A DNA stretch of 64,000 nucleotides from UBA7477 sp045602925 (GCA_045602925.1 JAZSCN010000012.1:15340-79339); one strand, 5' to 3'; shown: positions 17,930-26,236, numbered from the stretch's first letter. The notes: a model not told the origin generated them from the letters alone. Made by a program: numbers and translations.

Positions 17930-18105
17930 TACTCCGCCTTGCCGATACACAGTAAATAAAACCCGCCTTTAGCAGGGTGGATAATGTTCTCCTTTTTGGT
18001 TCCTTGCTCCCAGCGTCCGTATCACTCACGGCAAAAGCGGTGGTGGCGGGAGGTCTGCAATCCGCAAAAAGAGTAGAACTTCCTTTTATCAAGTGTTGGA
18101 TTATA
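17930..18105. other. GC-rich non-coding patch of unknown origin
   Basis: This stretch between the phospholipase-like gene and DUF1292 is clearly richer in G and C than its surroundings, most of all around 18010-18065. No frame in it has a ribosome site and a credible start. The plus-strand frame gives a fragment containing AVVAGGLQSAKRVELPF that looks protein-like but belongs to no gene here. It may be a decayed insert or a dispersed repeat. The rest of the gap to 18196 is AT-rich with nothing recognised. Confidence 0.4.
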
Positions 18106-18196
18106 AAAGCTGTGCACTCGCACAAGGCAGAAAAGTTGTTAAACTTATTGTATCACGAAACAAGTTTAAAATCAACAGGTAAATCTAGCCTGAAAC

Positions 18197-18508
18197 TTAT
18201 TCCTCTGAAGCATCCTCTTCTTCGTCGAACTCGAACATATCAGCAATTCTTTCCATAAACTTATTGCCGATTCTTTCATATTCTTCGTCGTCTTCGATAG
18301 AAGCCATAATTTCTTCGTCGCCGTCTACAATCTTCTTGAGAATTACAACCTCGCCATCAGAGTCAAGGTCTTCAGGATATGGAGTCAGAGCGAAGTAGGT
18401 TTCTCCCTCACATTCCATACAATCAAGCATCTCAAAAGTCTGCTCGTTGCCTTCGTCGTCAACAAGTGTGTAAAGGTCAGGTGTATAATCGAGTTCATTA
18501 TCAATCAT
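18197..18508 (-). CDS. DUF1292 family protein
   Basis: A 103-residue very acidic protein of the DUF1292 (YrzB-like) family, common in Firmicutes and of unknown function. The conserved core is YTLVDDEGNEQTFEMLDCMECEGETYFALTPY, split here over residues ~13-44, followed by VVILKKIVDGDEE; the tail is a run of Asp and Glu. GGAGG lies before the ATG. In Bacillus the gene sits with yrrK and ruvX-like genes; here it is alone and divergent from the large RNA gene. A hairpin with a T run in its leader could attenuate transcription. Confidence 0.9.
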   Translation of the reverse strand: MIDNELDYTPDLYTLVDDEGNEQTFEMLDCMECEGETYFALTPYPEDLDSDGEVVILKKIVDGDEEIMASIEDDEEYERIGNKFMERIADMFEFDEEEDASEE

Positions 18509-18541
18509 TGGTGTATCCTCCGTAACTTTAGTATAAAAAAT

Positions 18542-18556
18542 GCGGTATTTAACCGC
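18542..18556 (-). terminator. Leader hairpin with T run before DUF1292; possible attenuator
   Basis: On the minus strand GCGGT and ACCGC form a 5-bp stem followed by ATTTTTT, placed between the promoter and the ribosome site of the DUF1292 gene. The stem is short and it could also be a simple 5' stabilising hairpin. Confidence 0.35.
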
Positions 18557-18568
18557 TACAACACTTTT

Positions 18569-18597
18569 ATTATATCTTATTTATAAAAGAAAGTCAA
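18569..18597 (-). promoter_or_regulatory. Promoter of the DUF1292 gene
   Basis: On the minus strand TTGACT and TATAAT are separated by 17 bases. It diverges from the RNA promoter at 18657. Confidence 0.72.
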
Positions 18598-18656
18598 GAT
18601 GTTATCTGTAAAAGTAATGTTAAATAAAAAATATTATAAAATGTTGAAAAAAACTA

Positions 18657-18685
18657 TTGACAAGTAACAAAAAGTATGGTATATT
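18657..18685 (+). promoter_or_regulatory. Promoter of the large non-coding RNA
   Basis: A perfect TTGACA and TATATT are separated by 17 bases. The transcript should begin near 18692. A second -10-like TATACT starts at 18685. Confidence 0.8.
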
Positions 18686-19184
18686 ATACTCAAGGAAAGA
18701 GAAGGAACCTAGAGTACCTAAAGCTCAATCCTAAATCCTCAGAGGCTGTGAATAATATCGAAGCTGCAAATTATGCAAGATGCTTAAACAAGCAGTTTAG
18801 ATACATAGATATTCTGAAATTACAATAGAAAGTGGTGAGTCCCGTGGACAGTGAAATCATATCAATATGTTACCCGGGCAGCACAGAGGTTCTTAAATAA
18901 GGGGACAAAGAGTTCGGCAATAGTCGACGTGTTCGAAACATAACGTTTAAGAGAGAAGAATCCGGAGGCTGCAACAGTAAGTTTTAGCAACTAGTTTATG
19001 CAAGCCGGGTACAAACTTTAAAATTGAATATATCAAATACCTTCAAATGAGGCGATTAAAATGATTTTACGAATGCTGAGGAATAGATTCAACAAATAAT
19101 AATTAGGAGTGATTCCAATGTACTAATTTGTGACACCCCAGCGCTCAGTATGAGAGGTAATTAAGTTCAAGTAAATTATGAAAA

Positions 19185-19319
19185 GGTGAGTCCAATGAGA
19201 TAGTTGCTTCGCAGGTGAAGTACAATTCCCAATGACTAAGTTAATAAGATTTTGGAGTGGTGCATATGAAAGTTAGCACTAAGCTTATGAATATTTAATC
19301 TGATAGGAGTGAGACCACC
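19185..19319 (+). repeat. Module 1 of the large RNA
   Basis: Begins with GGTGAGTCCAATG and ends with GGAGTGAGACCACC then AGAAAC. GGTG can pair with CACC and TCC with GGA, closing the module with an internal loop. An internal GGAGTG at 19254 is followed by a GTGC/GCAC hairpin. Confidence 0.75.
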
Positions 19320-19359
19320 AGAAACGTTAACTTAAATTTGAACAAAATCTGATTTGAAA

Positions 19360-19495
19360 GGTGAGTCCAATGGCTTAATTATAGCTTGGCAGAAATGCTA
19401 AGAAAGTGAAGATAAGTTTCTAAAAAAGGAGTGTTGTGTATGATTGTACGCAACGTATCGAATCTGAATATCTAAGAGTTTGGAGTGAGACCACC
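19360..19495 (+). repeat. Module 2 of the large RNA
   Basis: Same boundary motifs as module 1, offset by ~175 bases, with the interior largely diverged. The internal GGAGTG at 19428 is followed by the 8-bp GTTGTGTA/TACGCAAC hairpin. Conserved boundaries with changed interiors indicate selection on structure. Confidence 0.75.
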
Positions 19496-19525
19496 AGAAA
19501 CTTAAAGCTTAAATAGGACATGTTG

Positions 19526-19553
19526 AGAGCGAAGCGTTTGCTTCGCTCTTTTT
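19526..19553 (+). terminator. Terminator of the large RNA
   Basis: AGAGCGAAGC pairs perfectly with GCTTCGCTCT around GTTT, followed by a T run. Confidence 0.92.
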
Positions 19554-19638
19554 GCGTAATTTATTTTGTGTCGCAAAGGTAGTTATTAATGCATATTATG
19601 TGTTATCAGAGGATGTTGCGTCTTCTGTTAATATAGAT

Positions 19639-19687
19639 ATGAGTCCGATGTACACAAGTGTGTTTCGGACTCATAATATTTTTTTAT
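19639..19687 (+). terminator. Second hairpin terminator before rpe
   Basis: ATGAGTCCGA pairs with TCGGACTCAT, the stem continuing inward through ACAC/GTGT, followed by a run of seven T after AATA. No gene is seen between 19554 and 19638, so it may be a back-up terminator for the RNA gene or end a short unknown transcript. Confidence 0.75.
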
Positions 19688-19705
19688 TTATAGCTATTTC
19701 GACGA

Positions 19706-19734
19706 TTGACGAAATATGCGTTATGCGTTATAAT
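19706..19734 (+). promoter_or_regulatory. Promoter of rpe
   Basis: TTGACG and a perfect TATAAT are separated by 17 bases, 35 bases before the start codon. Confidence 0.75.
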
Positions 19735-19768
19735 AATACTATAAAGTCTTGATAAATAGGTGATGATT

Positions 19769-20419
19769 TTGAATATTAAAGTTTCTCCTTCACTTTTAAG
19801 TTGCGATTTTCTCCACCTAGGCGAAGAAATCAAACGTGCTGAAGCTAGTGGCGGTGATATGTTACATTTCGACGTAATGGACGGAATGTTTGTCAATAAT
19901 ATAAGCTTTGGTGTGCCGCTTCTTAAGGCGGTAAAAAAGATTTCAAGTGTACCACTCGATGTGCATCTTATGATATCTGAGCCAATTAGATATATTAAAT
20001 CTTTTGCTGATGCAGGTGCGGATATTATAACATTTCATATTGAAGCCTGCAGTGATGTTGTTTCAACTATCGATGAAGTTAAAAAGTGTGGTAAAAAGGT
20101 CGGTATTTCTGTCAAGCCTTCTACACCAATCAATGAGGTTTTTAAGTATATAGAGCTTGTCGATATGGTTCTTATTATGACTGTAGAACCTGGCTTTGGT
20201 GGTCAGTCGTTTATTGACGATACTGTTGATAAGATAAAGTTCCTTAAGAAATACTGTATGGAGCTTAATCAGGTTGTAGATATTCAGGTAGATGGTGGGA
20301 TTAACGATAATACTCTTAGTACAGTTATTGAAGCCGGCGCAAATGTAATTGTTTCTGGTTCGTATCTCTTTGGAGCAAAAGATATGTCAAAAGAAATAGC
20401 TAAGATAAAAAGCTTCTAA
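19769..20419 (+). CDS. rpe: Ribulose-phosphate 3-epimerase
   Basis: A 216-residue TIM-barrel enzyme of the pentose phosphate pathway that interconverts ribulose 5-phosphate and xylulose 5-phosphate. The family motifs are all present: SPSLLSCDF at the start, HFDVMDGMFVNNISFG with a metal-binding His and Asp, DVHLMI, MTVEPGFGGQSF and the closing VDGGI and GSYLFG. I chose TTG at 19769, 5 bases after AGGTGA; ATG at 19763 and GTG at 19760 overlap the ribosome site and are less likely. The 3' end overlaps the convergent MecA-like gene by 20 bases. Confidence 0.95.
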   Translation: MNIKVSPSLLSCDFLHLGEEIKRAEASGGDMLHFDVMDGMFVNNISFGVPLLKAVKKISSVPLDVHLMISEPIRYIKSFADAGADIITFHIEACSDVVSTIDEVKKCGKKVGISVKPSTPINEVFKYIELVDMVLIMTVEPGFGGQSFIDDTVDKIKFLKKYCMELNQVVDIQVDGGINDNTLSTVIEAGANVIVSGSYLFGAKDMSKEIAKIKSF

Positions 20420-20957
20420 GCTGTGATATAGCATTGTTTTCTATAATCTTAACATAATTGTTATCGGTGTATAAGCTGTGTCCCTCAATGTAGTGACACA
20501 GCTCTTTTTCTTTTAAAAAGCTATTTTGAATATCTGTTTTATACTCGATAACCAAAACAAACTTGCTTCCATCGGTTACTAATTGAGATGAGGAAAATAT
20601 GCAAGGAAAGGTCTTTTTTATAAATTCCATAAGCTTATTAAAGTTTTCAAATATACAGTTTATTGTTTTTGAATACTTTACTTGTGAGTAATTTTTCCTA
20701 GTCGCAAGCTTGTAGTAGCTTTTAATTTTTGATATGTATATTACGCCTGAATTCTCGGATTTTATCAGTTCAACGCTAATTTGACCATTTGTGAAGTTCA
20801 TATTGTATTTTTCTTCAATAGACATAATTATTGAAGTTATAAAAATAGCAGAGTATAGGTCGCTTTTAAAAGCTTTTAAAGCTGACTCAAATTCGTCGGC
20901 AGCAGCCCTGTTTACTGTTATTTTAACAGAATTTCTGCTAATTCGCTCTGAATTCAT
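20400..20957 (-). CDS. MecA-like adaptor protein
   Basis: A 185-residue protein that resembles a shortened, divergent MecA. The N-terminus MNSERISRNSVKITV matches the MecA start that binds substrates, and the C-terminus has the family layout, a predicted beta strand KFVLVIEY, then EGHSLYTDNNYVKIIENNAISQL. MecA hands proteins to the ClpC protease and affects competence and sporulation in Bacillus. The acidic central linker of typical MecA is reduced. The gene is alone, convergent with rpe and overlapping it. AGGTG lies before the ATG. The family call is reasonable, the function inferred. Confidence 0.68.
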   Translation of the reverse strand: MNSERISRNSVKITVNRAAADEFESALKAFKSDLYSAIFITSIIMSIEEKYNMNFTNGQISVELIKSENSGVIYISKIKSYYKLATRKNYSQVKYSKTINCIFENFNKLMEFIKKTFPCIFSSSQLVTDGSKFVLVIEYKTDIQNSFLKEKELCHYIEGHSLYTDNNYVKIIENNAISQLRSFLS

Positions 20958-21034
20958 TCATTGCACCTCGTAATTTGTTTAATACATTATACTCAATAGT
21001 GAACTATAATGTTAAAATCAGGCAATGCTTTTTA

Positions 21035-21063
21035 TTGACATTTTTTATTCTATATAGTAGAAT
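21035..21063 (+). promoter_or_regulatory. Promoter of the gdpP-rplI-dnaB operon
   Basis: A perfect TTGACA and TAGAAT are separated by 17 bases, 35 bases before gdpP. Confidence 0.75.
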
Positions 21064-21098
21064 ATAAGTACTAATATGTTTGAGAGGCATTATGTATT

Positions 21099-23069
21099 AT
21101 GAAGAATAGTAATGTAATTCAATATCTAATCTTAACGGTGATTTCACTAACAGGTGTGTTAGCTTCTTGGAGTCTTTATAATATTCCATCGAAGTCTGAA
21201 CTAGGCGCTGTTTTGCTTGCTGTTTCTATATGTGGCACGATAGTAGTTCTCGTGATGACTATTATCTCATCAAATATGCTTAAAAAGTATATTATGAAAA
21301 CTACTGCCCAAATTACTAAAACCGAAAAAGAGTCGCTTTATAATTTTCCTGCTCCGGTAGTAATTATTGACGAAAAGAAGCAGATTATTTGGGTTAACAA
21401 AGAGTTTGACAGCTCAGTTGAAAAAGAAGAAGCTGCCTACAGAATGTATATCGGTGATTTAGCTGAATTTGACTTTGAAAAGCTTTATTCTCCTAAGGGT
21501 AATATAATAAATCTTAATGATAAGTTCTATAGAGTTAAAGCAATCGAGAATAATAGTAATAACACAACTCTTTCCATGGTCTACTTTGATGAAATTACGG
21601 ATTATGTTGAACTCGACTTTGAGTATAATCAGTCAAGACCGTCTGTAATGCTTGTCGCTGTCGATAACTATGAGGACCTTCTGCAGAATCTCAGAGAAAG
21701 CGAAAAGGCAAACGTTTATGCCGAGCTCGAAAAACTTATGGAAACCTTCTTTGATTCTACTACAGGTGTTGTAAAGAAGCTATCGGCTACACAATTTCTT
21801 ATAGTTCTTGAGTACAGATATCTCAAGAAAATGCTTGATAATAGATTCCAGATTCTCGATAAAGCAAGAGAGATTTCAGTTGGCGAGCGCTCAACTGTTA
21901 CTTTGTCAATCGGTGTTGGTCTTGGATGTAATACACTCGCTGAAAGTGCCGAATTTGCCAAGCAGGGTCTCGATATGTGCTTCGGTAGAGGTGGCGACCA
22001 GGCTGCTGTTAAAACTGAAAATGGCTTTGAGTTCTATGGTGGCGTTTCTAAGGGCGTTGAAAGACAAACTAAGGTTCGTACAAGAATGGTTGCTAGTGCA
22101 ATTATGGAGCTTATCAACGAGAGCAGCAGAGTGTTCGTTATGGGACATAGCAATGCCGACCTCGATGCAATCGGTGCCGCAACAGGTTTATGTGCAGTAA
22201 TAAGAAAGAATGGTACTGCTGCCTATGTCGTAGTTGACCCACAAAAGAATCTAGCATCACAGCTTATTGACTATATGTCAGATAAGGAAAAGGATAACTT
22301 CTTTGTAGAACCTAGTGTAGCATGTCAAAATGTTGATGAAAAGTCATTGCTCATAGTTGTGGATACTCACAATCCGGATTTTGTTGATAGTACTGAGCTT
22401 CTTGCAGCCTGCAAGAGAGTCGTTGTAATTGACCACCACAGAAGAATGGTTAAGTCGATTGATAACCCTGTAATCTTCTATCACGAGCCTCACGCTTCGT
22501 CAGCATCAGAAATGGTTGCAGAGCTTGTTCAGTATTTCGGTAACAATTGTAAGCTTTCGGCTAATGAAGCTGAAGCACTTCTAGCTGGAATTATGCTTGA
22601 TACAAAGAATTTTGTAATGAGAACAGGTGTAAGAACATTCGAGGCTGCCGCTTATCTTAGAAAGCTTGGTGCAGATACTGTATCCGTTAAGAATATGTTC
22701 GCAAGCTCTATAGAAACCTATCAGCAGAAATCTATGCTTATTACCAATTCCGAAATATATAAAGGTTGTGCCCTTGCTACAGCAAGAGCGACTTCTCCAA
22801 CAATGCGAATAGCTGCACCACAGGCTGCAGATGAACTTCTTGGCATTTCCGGTGTCAATGCATCGTTTGTTCTTTTTGAAACAGACGGAAAAATTAATAT
22901 TTCAGCGAGAAGTCTCGGCAACTTTAATGTACAGCTTGTTATGGAGTCTCTTGGTGGTGGAGGACATCAGACAATGGCAGGTGCCCAGCTTAATACTTCA
23001 CTTAGAGATGCTAGATATAGTTTGGTTGCTGCTATTGATGATTATATTGAAAAATCAACTACTGTTTAA
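21099..23069 (+). CDS. gdpP: Cyclic-di-AMP phosphodiesterase GdpP
   Basis: A 656-residue membrane phosphodiesterase that cuts the second messenger c-di-AMP. Two N-terminal membrane helices (residues ~8-30 and ~36-58) are followed by a PAS-like domain (~80-160), a degenerate GGDEF domain (~175-310) and the DHH/DHHA1 catalytic region. GHSNADLDAIG (H349) and the DHH motif at 445-447 bind manganese; GGGGHQTMAGA at ~620 closes the DHHA1 domain. The normal GGDEF signature is lost, as in all GdpP. It leads the conserved gdpP-rplI-dnaB order of Firmicutes, with rplI 21 bases downstream. Confidence 0.97.
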   Translation: MKNSNVIQYLILTVISLTGVLASWSLYNIPSKSELGAVLLAVSICGTIVVLVMTIISSNMLKKYIMKTTAQITKTEKESLYNFPAPVVIIDEKKQIIWVNKEFDSSVEKEEAAYRMYIGDLAEFDFEKLYSPKGNIINLNDKFYRVKAIENNSNNTTLSMVYFDEITDYVELDFEYNQSRPSVMLVAVDNYEDLLQNLRESEKANVYAELEKLMETFFDSTTGVVKKLSATQFLIVLEYRYLKKMLDNRFQILDKAREISVGERSTVTLSIGVGLGCNTLAESAEFAKQGLDMCFGRGGDQAAVKTENGFEFYGGVSKGVERQTKVRTRMVASAIMELINESSRVFVMGHSNADLDAIGAATGLCAVIRKNGTAAYVVVDPQKNLASQLIDYMSDKEKDNFFVEPSVACQNVDEKSLLIVVDTHNPDFVDSTELLAACKRVVVIDHHRRMVKSIDNPVIFYHEPHASSASEMVAELVQYFGNNCKLSANEAEALLAGIMLDTKNFVMRTGVRTFEAAAYLRKLGADTVSVKNMFASSIETYQQKSMLITNSEIYKGCALATARATSPTMRIAAPQAADELLGISGVNASFVLFETDGKINISARSLGNFNVQLVMESLGGGGHQTMAGAQLNTSLRDARYSLVAAIDDYIEKSTTV

Positions 23070-23090
23070 TTTTGAAAGGAATGTTTTGAT

Positions 23091-23537
23091 ATGAAGGTTA
23101 TTTTGATAAAAGATGTTAAGGGTAGTGGAAAATCAGGTGATGTTATTAATGTTGCCGACGGATATGCTAGAAATTTTCTCATAGGTAAGGGGCTCGCCGT
23201 TGAAGCTACTCCAAAGAATATAAATGAACTTAATGGGAAAAAAGCTTCTGCTCAGCACAAGCTTGACGTTGAAAAGGCTGAAAATCTCTCTATCAAGGAA
23301 AAGCTTGATGGCAAGGCAGTTTCAATAAAGGCTAAAGCCGGTCAGGGTGGTAAGCTTTTTGGCGCGATTACTGCACAAAATGTTTCTGACGCTATTTCTA
23401 AGGAATTCGGCATTTCAATCGAAAAGAAAAAGATTAATCTAAGCACAGAAATTAAATCGTTTGGCGACTTTACAGCTGAAATTAAGCTCTCTCAGGGCGT
23501 AAGCTTTAAAATGACAGTTAAGGCAGTTGAGGAATAA
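23091..23537 (+). CDS. rplI: 50S ribosomal protein L9
   Basis: A 148-residue L9 of the large ribosomal subunit. The N-terminal domain has MKVILIKDVKGSGKSGDV and ADGYARNFLIGKGLAVEAT, followed by the long connecting helix and a C-terminal rRNA-binding domain with KLFGAITAQNVSDAI. Length and order are normal. The stop codon overlaps the dnaB start by one base (TAATG), a sign of coupled translation. AAAGGAAT lies before the ATG. Confidence 0.98.
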   Translation: MKVILIKDVKGSGKSGDVINVADGYARNFLIGKGLAVEATPKNINELNGKKASAQHKLDVEKAENLSIKEKLDGKAVSIKAKAGQGGKLFGAITAQNVSDAISKEFGISIEKKKINLSTEIKSFGDFTAEIKLSQGVSFKMTVKAVEE

Positions 23538-24898
23538 TGGAGTTAAAAACAAATAATGATTTTCTGGGTCTTGAGCAACCTAACAGCGTAGAAGCCGAGC
23601 AGACTGTTCTGGGCAGTATGCTTGTCGATGCTGATGTTATTCCACTCGTAGTAGAGCTTGTTAAACCGGAATACTTCTATCAAGAAAATCATAAAAAGCT
23701 TTTTAGTATAATAGTAAGACTATTTTCTGTAGGCAGAGATATCGACTTTGTTGTACTTGTTAATGAATCAGTCGCAATGGGAATTTTCCAGACCGAAGCT
23801 ATGGCGAAATCTTACCTTAGTGGAATTATGGAAGGTGTTCCATCAGTTTCTAATATTAGAAGCTATTGCGAGATTGTTGACCAAATGTACCAGAAGCGTA
23901 CACTTATCGCTGCTGCTAATGATATACTCAAAATGTCGAGCGATTCTGCCGTAGATGCTCAAACCTTGCTGGATAGTGCAGAGCAGAAAATTTATGAGAT
24001 TAGACAGGGAAGATTAACAGACGGCATGAGCCGAATTGATGATGTAATCGTTCCTGCTCTAGAGAAGCTCCAGCAAATCAGTGGTAAGGATAAGGAAAAA
24101 TATCTCGGTACAAAAACGGGCTTTGAAAAACTTGATGCTGTTATGACAGGCCTTAATGATACAGACCTTATCGTTCTTGCAGCAAGACCTGGTATGGGTA
24201 AGTCTGCATTTGCGCTTAACCTCGCTACAAATGTATGTAAGAAGCAAGGTTCAAGAAGTGTTGCTATTTTCTCATTAGAAATGGGTAAGGAACAGCTCGT
24301 TACAAGAATGCTTGCATCCGAAGCTCTAGTTAATAATAACTCACTGCGTTCCGGTATTATCGACCAGAATGAGTGGAAACAGCTTGCTAAGGGTGCTGAT
24401 GAACTTGCGAAAATGCCGATTTATCTTGACGAAACCCCGGGCATAACTGTTCCTCAGATTAAAGCCAAGGCGAGAAGAATTCAAAACTGTGGTCTTGTAA
24501 TTATCGACTACCTACAGCTTATGTCAAGCCCTAATAGACATACAAACAGAGTAACAGAAATTTCTGAAATTACAAGACAGCTAAAGCTTATGGCTAAGGA
24601 ACTTAAGATTCCTGTAATCATACTCTCACAGCTTAATCGTGGTGTTGAAGGCAGACCTGATAAAAGACCAATGCTTTCAGACCTTCGTGAATCAGGCTCA
24701 ATCGAACAAGATGCAGATATAATCCTGTTTCTATATAGAGATGGTTATTATAACAAGGATAGCCAGGACCAGCGTACCAGCGAATGTATCGTAGCTAAAA
24801 ACCGTCACGGTTCAACCTCTACAGTAAAGCTTGGCTGGCTTGGTGAATACACTCTCTTTAGAAGCATTGATTATAGAGATGATGTAGATGTAGGTTAG
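23537..24898 (+). CDS. dnaB: Replicative DNA helicase
   Basis: A 453-residue hexameric helicase that unwinds DNA at the replication fork (called DnaC in Bacillus). The N-terminal domain has PNSVEAEQTVLGSML, and the RecA-like domain has the Walker A motif ARPGMGKSAF at residue ~217 and Walker B LVIIDYLQLM. SQLNRGVEGRPDKRP and the DLRESGSIEQDAD motif are intact; no intein is present. It overlaps rplI by a base and is followed after 3 bases by tilS. Confidence 0.97.
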   Translation: MELKTNNDFLGLEQPNSVEAEQTVLGSMLVDADVIPLVVELVKPEYFYQENHKKLFSIIVRLFSVGRDIDFVVLVNESVAMGIFQTEAMAKSYLSGIMEGVPSVSNIRSYCEIVDQMYQKRTLIAAANDILKMSSDSAVDAQTLLDSAEQKIYEIRQGRLTDGMSRIDDVIVPALEKLQQISGKDKEKYLGTKTGFEKLDAVMTGLNDTDLIVLAARPGMGKSAFALNLATNVCKKQGSRSVAIFSLEMGKEQLVTRMLASEALVNNNSLRSGIIDQNEWKQLAKGADELAKMPIYLDETPGITVPQIKAKARRIQNCGLVIIDYLQLMSSPNRHTNRVTEISEITRQLKLMAKELKIPVIILSQLNRGVEGRPDKRPMLSDLRESGSIEQDADIILFLYRDGYYNKDSQDQRTSECIVAKNRHGSTSTVKLGWLGEYTLFRSIDYRDDVDVG

Positions 24899-24901
24899 TT
24901 T

Positions 24902-26236
24902 ATGATTGATAAGGTTATCAAAACTATTGAAAGTTTTAATATGCTCGAAGTGAGCGAACGAGTCCTCGTCGGTCTTTCCGGCGGTGCAGACAGCGTGTCG
25001 CTCTCTTTGTGTTTGAAGGAGCTAGGCTTTAAAGTTTCCTGTGTTCATATAAATCACTTGATTCGCGGTGAAGAAAGCGATAGAGATGAGAAATTTTGCA
25101 AAGAGTTCTGCAAAGTGCATGGATTTGAACTTTTAATTTATAAGCTTGATGTTCCTAAATATTGCGAAGAGAATGGTATTTCTCTCGAGCTCGGTGCAAG
25201 AAAGCTCCGTTATGATGCTTTTGAAAAAGCATTAAAAGAACTAAATATATCTAAGCTTGCAACAGCTCATACACTCTCTGACAACCTCGAAACTACAATT
25301 TTAAATCTCGTAAGAGGTTGCGGAATCAAGGGGATTTGTGGTATTCCTCCTGTGCGTGATAATGTCATAAGACCACTGATTGATTGTTCGCGTCAAGATG
25401 TTGAAGAATATCTTAAATGCAAAAATGTAGAGTTTGTAAGCGATAGCACTAACTTTGTTGATGATTGTAGCAGAAATATTATAAGGCTTAATGTTATTCC
25501 GCAGCTATTAAGAATCAATAGTGGAATTGAAAAAAGCTTTAGCGCTACTTCTGATAACCTAAGAGCTACAAATTCATTTATAGAAAAGCTTGTTTGTGAT
25601 GCTGTTAATAAAGCTTCACTCGGCAATAATAAATATGATGCAAAAGCGTTTTTAACCCTCGAACAGCCAATTAACGCAATGTCAATTTCAGCTATTTTAT
25701 CACAGAATGATATTGAGCCTTCTAAGGAAAGAATTAATGACATACTTAAGATTTGTTCTGAGAATGGTAAAATTACGCTTTCTAAAGATGTTTCAGCAGT
25801 GTGCTCTAATAACATTTTATCCTTTGAAAAAAAGCATAACCCTGTTAAAGACTTTGAAATTCCATTTGAAAAAGACCTTGAAACAGAACTGTGTAATAAG
25901 AAAATAACAATAAGAGCTCTTGAAAATTTCAACGCAAGCAACAATGTTAACAAAAAATTTACAAAGTGCGTTGTGGATTGTGATAAAATAATAGGAGTTG
26001 TTGTTATTCGCAATAGAAGAAATGGCGACAAAATAAAGCTTGTCGGCAGGGGGCATACTTCCAGCATTAAAACGCTGTTTAATGCAGATATTCCTCTTTG
26101 CGAACGTGATAGTATTATATTTATCGCAGATGAATATGGTCCTATTTTTGTAGAAGGATATGGCTGTGCACAAAGAGTTTCGCCTGACGAAAATTCAGTA
26201 GATTGTGTTGAAATAAAAATTTCACCATATCACTAA
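24902..26236 (+). CDS. tilS: tRNA(Ile)-lysidine synthase
   Basis: A 444-residue enzyme that changes C34 of the CAU-anticodon isoleucine tRNA to lysidine so it reads AUA. The PP-loop SGGADSVSL is at residues ~22-30, with HINHLIRGEESDRDE and the AHTLSDNLETTILNLVRG block typical of TilS. A C-terminal TilS domain follows with RRNGDKIKLVGRGHTSSIK. It follows dnaB by 3 bases, so is in the same operon. The common hpt neighbour between tilS and ftsH is absent here. Confidence 0.96.
   Translation: MIDKVIKTIESFNMLEVSERVLVGLSGGADSVSLSLCLKELGFKVSCVHINHLIRGEESDRDEKFCKEFCKVHGFELLIYKLDVPKYCEENGISLELGARKLRYDAFEKALKELNISKLATAHTLSDNLETTILNLVRGCGIKGICGIPPVRDNVIRPLIDCSRQDVEEYLKCKNVEFVSDSTNFVDDCSRNIIRLNVIPQLLRINSGIEKSFSATSDNLRATNSFIEKLVCDAVNKASLGNNKYDAKAFLTLEQPINAMSISAILSQNDIEPSKERINDILKICSENGKITLSKDVSAVCSNNILSFEKKHNPVKDFEIPFEKDLETELCNKKITIRALENFNASNNVNKKFTKCVVDCDKIIGVVVIRNRRNGDKIKLVGRGHTSSIKTLFNADIPLCERDSIIFIADEYGPIFVEGYGCAQRVSPDENSVDCVEIKISPYH

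Larger units (their letters stand above)
18692..19553 (+). ncRNA. Large structured non-coding RNA, about 860 nt, family not identified
   Basis: The region lies between a consensus promoter and a perfect rho-independent terminator, but every frame is broken by stops and no ribosome site leads to an ORF. It is full of hairpin arms: GTCC-CGT-GGAC at 18839-18849, TGCTT/AAGCA at 18781-18794, and an 8-bp stem GTTGTGTA/TACGCAAC near 19434-19455. GGTGAGTCC occurs at 18834, 19185 and 19360, and GGAGTGAGACCACCAGAAAC occurs twice, so the 3' half is built from repeated modules. Size and style recall the ornate large RNAs OLE, GOLLD and ROOL, but I cannot match it to any of these by eye. It is not tmRNA, RNase P RNA, SRP RNA or 6S RNA by the motifs I know. 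Confidence 0.8.

Noticed and set aside
18834..19501. Repeats in the large RNA as a CRISPR array or transposon end
   Set aside because: The copies are few, ~175 bases apart, with structured interiors and no cas or transposase gene nearby.
18692..19553. The large RNA as tmRNA or RNase P RNA
   Set aside because: No tRNA-like ends, tag reading frame or conserved RNase P core sequences are visible.
19552..19752. A 66-codon frame between the large RNA and rpe
   Set aside because: It begins in the terminator T run, spans a second terminator and the rpe promoter, and has no ribosome site.
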